From positions 1 through 64,000 of the forward strand of contig JBLHPE010000002.1 in assembly GCA_047624005.1 (NCBI GenBank): a DNA stretch of 64,000 nt, given 5' to 3'. Positions 61,680 to 64,000 of the stretch are shown piece after piece. Made by a program: the position numbers and the translations under genes. How positions within the stretch are numbered: the stretch's first letter is position 1; each line of letters begins with the position of its first letter. Under the pieces are notes generated by a model. It was not told the origin of the DNA, searched no databases, and worked only from the letters and a program-made list of their open reading frames with translations. The stretch comes from Ascidiaceihabitans sp047624005. Its GTDB lineage: Bacteria; Pseudomonadota; Alphaproteobacteria; Rhodobacterales; Rhodobacteraceae.

Positions 61680-63184
61680 GCAAACCGAACATCCTGATTT
61701 TCATGGTGGACCAGTTGAACGGCACGTTGTTTCCTGACGGGCCTGCCGAATGGCTACATGCGCCGAACCTAAAGAAGCTTGCTGCACGCTCGACCCGCTT
61801 TCAAAACGCCTACACCGCGTCGCCATTGTGCGCGCCGGGCCGTGCAGCGTTTATGTCGGGGCAGTTGCCATCGGATACTGGCGTTTACGACAACGCCGCT
61901 GAATTCACGTCATCAATTCCGACCTATGCCCACCATTTGCGCCGTGCAGGCTATCAAACCTGCCTAACAGGCAAGATGCATTTTGTTGGCCCTGACCAGA
62001 TGCACGGGTTTGAAGAACGGCTGACAACAGACATTTACCCTGCTGATTTCGGATGGACCCCTGATTACCGCAAGCCGGGGGAACGGATTGATTGGTGGTA
62101 TCACAACATGGGGTCTGTCACGGGCTCTGGCGTGGGCGAAATTTCCAACCAAATGGAATATGATGACGAGGTCGCGTACAATGCGACCCGCAAGGTCTAT
62201 GACTATGCGCGCGGTAAAGATGACCGTCCGTGGTGCATGACCGTCAGCTTCACCCATCCGCATGATCCCTACGTGGCCCGCAAGAAGTATTGGGACCTGT
62301 ACGAGGATTGCGAACACCTTCTGCCAACCGTTCCCGCAATGGAATACGAAGATCACGACGCCCATTCCCAACGTATCTTTGATGCGAATGATTGGCGCAG
62401 TTTCGATATTTCTGAGGATGATATCAAACGCTCTCGGCGTGCATATTTTGCCAATATCAGCTATCTGGATGATAAGATCGGCGAAGTGATGGAGGCGCTG
62501 GACAGCACGGACCAAGAGGCAATCATCCTTTTTGTTTCGGATCACGGCGACATGTTAGGCGAACGCGGATTGTGGTTTAAAATGTCGTTCTTTGAAGGGT
62601 CAGCGCGCGTGCCGATGATGATTTGTGCGCCTGATATGGAGCCTGGTCTGATAACCACACCAGTGTCCAACATTGATGTCTGCCCAACGCTTTGCGATCT
62701 CGCTGGTGTTGATATGTCAGAGGTAGAGCCGTGGACGACAGGACAAAGTGTAAAACCAATGGGGCAGGGGATTGAACGCACTGAACCGGTCGCAATTGAA
62801 TACGCCGCTGAGGCGTCGTACGCCCCAATGGTGTCGCTGCGCTACGGCAAGTGGAAGTATAACCGGTGCAAACTGGACCCTGATCAACTGTTCGACATGG
62901 ATGCTGATCCACATGAGTTAACGAACCTTGCCGAGGTTCCGGCCCATCAAGGGACACGAGACCAACTGCGTGCAAAATCCGAAGCCCGCTGGGACTTGGA
63001 TAAGTACGACGCTGATGTGCGCAAAAGCCAAGCCCGCCGTTGGGTGGTGTATGAAGCCTTGCGCGAAGGCGGTTACTATCCATGGGATTACCAACCGCTG
63101 CAAAAAGCGTCAGAGCGTTACATGCGCAACCATATGGATTTGAATACTGTCGAAAACGATGCACGATACCCCAAAGGGGACTAA
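61676..63184 (+). CDS. betC: choline-sulfatase
   Basis: 502 aa. Type I sulfatase signature SPLCAPGRAAFMSG with Cys52 as the formylglycine precursor (C-x-P-G-R), metal motif VDQLNGTLF, GKMHFVGPDQMHGFE typical of choline sulfatase, and VSDHGDMLGERG. It splits choline-O-sulfate into choline and sulfate, giving an osmoprotectant precursor and a sulfur source. It needs a formylglycine-generating enzyme encoded elsewhere. Confidence 0.95.
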   Translation: MSKPNILIFMVDQLNGTLFPDGPAEWLHAPNLKKLAARSTRFQNAYTASPLCAPGRAAFMSGQLPSDTGVYDNAAEFTSSIPTYAHHLRRAGYQTCLTGKMHFVGPDQMHGFEERLTTDIYPADFGWTPDYRKPGERIDWWYHNMGSVTGSGVGEISNQMEYDDEVAYNATRKVYDYARGKDDRPWCMTVSFTHPHDPYVARKKYWDLYEDCEHLLPTVPAMEYEDHDAHSQRIFDANDWRSFDISEDDIKRSRRAYFANISYLDDKIGEVMEALDSTDQEAIILFVSDHGDMLGERGLWFKMSFFEGSARVPMMICAPDMEPGLITTPVSNIDVCPTLCDLAGVDMSEVEPWTTGQSVKPMGQGIERTEPVAIEYAAEASYAPMVSLRYGKWKYNRCKLDPDQLFDMDADPHELTNLAEVPAHQGTRDQLRAKSEARWDLDKYDADVRKSQARRWVVYEALREGGYYPWDYQPLQKASERYMRNHMDLNTVENDARYPKGD

Positions 63185-63299
63185 TAGTACGTAATTGTTC
63201 TGGCCGTACATCAACGAATGTGCCGGCGCGCCCAAGGACAATAGATTTGATGCGCCAATGCAATGCCCTAAATCGGGCACATTTAAAGAGGGACTTGTT

Positions 63300-64000
63300 A
63301 TGATGACATCGATCATCTCATTCGGAGTATTGCTAGCGTTCGCGTTGGTGATCTTCTGCACCATCAAATGGTGGAATCTACGGCTGATTGGACCAACACC
63401 CGTTAGCCTATTTACCTTCATCGCAATCTTGTTCACGTCCGGCTTGGACGTGGGCCTAATCATGTTCCCACTGGCGTTTGATTATCCGCTGTATGCAGAC
63501 GTCGCCACCGAGCCTGCATATGGATTTACCAATCCACTAGCGCTTGAATTTGGGTTCTGGGGTTTCTTGATCTGGGCGTTCTACTTCCTGACGGCGTTCT
63601 ACTTTTGCGCTATCGAACCACGGGTTCAGTTCTTTAAGATCCCAGTTGTGAAGTTGTTGAATAATATAGTCATCATCACAACGTGCGCGTTCACAGGTGC
63701 GTTGTTCCTGATCTACATGCCTTATTACATTGCCGAAGTGGGCGACGGAGAGACAATTATTCCCGCCTTCTATATCATCTGTTTCTTGGTGATCTTGGTG
63801 GCTGTGATGTCCTCAACAGACATCAAATACGTCAAGGTATTGTCGGTGGCTTCAACCTTCCTATTCCTCGGGCTGATCGCGTTCATGTGGGCGAATGCGG
63901 GCATGGGATTTGGCGAATTTGCATCGACGGCCAGAAATATTGGTGGCTACTTTAGCAACATCCACAAGTTCATCATACCGCTGACCGATTACCATGAGTT
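63300..64000 (+). CDS. BCCT family (choline/betaine) transporter, cut by the window end
   Basis: The frame is open to the right edge; 233 codons are visible. GAGGGACTTG precedes the ATG at 63300; a second ATG follows directly. At least six membrane helices are visible, with LIGPTPVSLFTFIAILF, GLDVGLIMFPLAFDYPLY and FGFWGFLIWAFYFLTAFY. The Gly/Trp-rich helices fit the BCCT family, which imports choline, betaine or choline-like osmolytes. Position after betC supports a choline or choline-O-sulfate substrate. The diagnostic WWxxW core lies beyond the edge. Confidence 0.75.
   Translation, partial: MMTSIISFGVLLAFALVIFCTIKWWNLRLIGPTPVSLFTFIAILFTSGLDVGLIMFPLAFDYPLYADVATEPAYGFTNPLALEFGFWGFLIWAFYFLTAFYFCAIEPRVQFFKIPVVKLLNNIVIITTCAFTGALFLIYMPYYIAEVGDGETIIPAFYIICFLVILVAVMSSTDIKYVKVLSVASTFLFLGLIAFMWANAGMGFGEFASTARNIGGYFSNIHKFIIPLTDYHE

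Noticed and set aside
62577..63263. 228-aa minus-strand open frame
   Set aside because: Antisense to the 3' end of betC; no RBS or recognisable domain.
63261..63281. Short hairpin (tgccc...gggca) between betC and the BCCT gene
   Set aside because: Only five pairs and no T-run; too weak to call a terminator or regulator.
1..64000. tRNA genes, rRNA genes, CRISPR arrays, transposases and phage integrases
   Set aside because: None could be recognised on either strand by motif reading; a weakly conserved tRNA could still be missed without a covariance-model search.

Overview
The window looks like a chromosomal segment of a marine alphaproteobacterium of the Rhodobacteraceae (Roseobacter group). 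This is inferred from gene content and protein style: choline-O-sulfate/BetI genes, a small DUF1127 protein, the RluB tail type, the XRE regulator type and the ABC transporter sets. No rRNA or tRNA gene was seen. RNase P RNA, L33, GatCA, Dtd, TadA, YebC and MgtE mark it as core chromosome, with one decayed accessory patch at about 44.6-48.6 kb.

Layout. 1-1.5 kb: a cut-off Gfo/Idh/MocA oxidoreductase and an anchored thioredoxin-like protein. 1.5-10 kb, minus strand: a peptide-type ABC importer (Tat-exported binding protein, two permeases, one double-NBD ATPase) following a CocE/S15-type hydrolase and a glycerate 2-kinase. 10.2-18.3 kb, plus strand: a self-contained type I secretion locus with a 1061-aa Bap-like repeat adhesin, a lipoprotein TolC homologue, a LapB-type ABC exporter and an HlyD adaptor. 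18.3-25.9 kb, minus strand: a long run TerC - 29-aa membrane microprotein - XpaC-like - TelA - DUF2927 lipoprotein - SPFH/GYF protein - zinc-ribbon membrane protein - nitroreductase - Dtd. The first seven look like one membrane-stress module and are the most interesting system here.

26-36 kb: rluB, tadA, a metallo-hydrolase, a VOC protein, gatCA, an Excalibur lipoprotein overlapping an amidase, rnpB, an SDR, rpmG, a PEBP-like protein, an atypical CX4R phosphatase-like protein, DUF1272 and a Bax-inhibitor-1 protein. 36.5-44.6 kb: DUF1127, LysR and XRE regulators, an inositol-monophosphatase-type HisN, 8-oxoguanine deaminase, a CAP protein, guanine deaminase, MgtE and 5-formyl-THF cyclo-ligase. 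44.6-48.6 kb: an AT-richer, gene-poor patch with two or three small secreted or membrane proteins and several broken genes, including a LysE-family transporter interrupted by one in-frame TAG. 48.6-61 kb: YmdB-type phosphoesterase, two DMT transporters, two SLC13/RCK permeases flanking a BASS transporter and a KsdD-like flavoprotein, a glutathionyl-hydroquinone reductase, YebC and an ArgO-like exporter. 61-64 kb: an osmoprotectant locus, betI with a palindromic operator, betC, and a BCCT transporter cut by the window end.

Many start codons were moved inward from the longest reading frame where a Shine-Dalgarno sequence, signal peptide or family N-terminus supports it. All functions are from motif recognition by eye; no database search was run.
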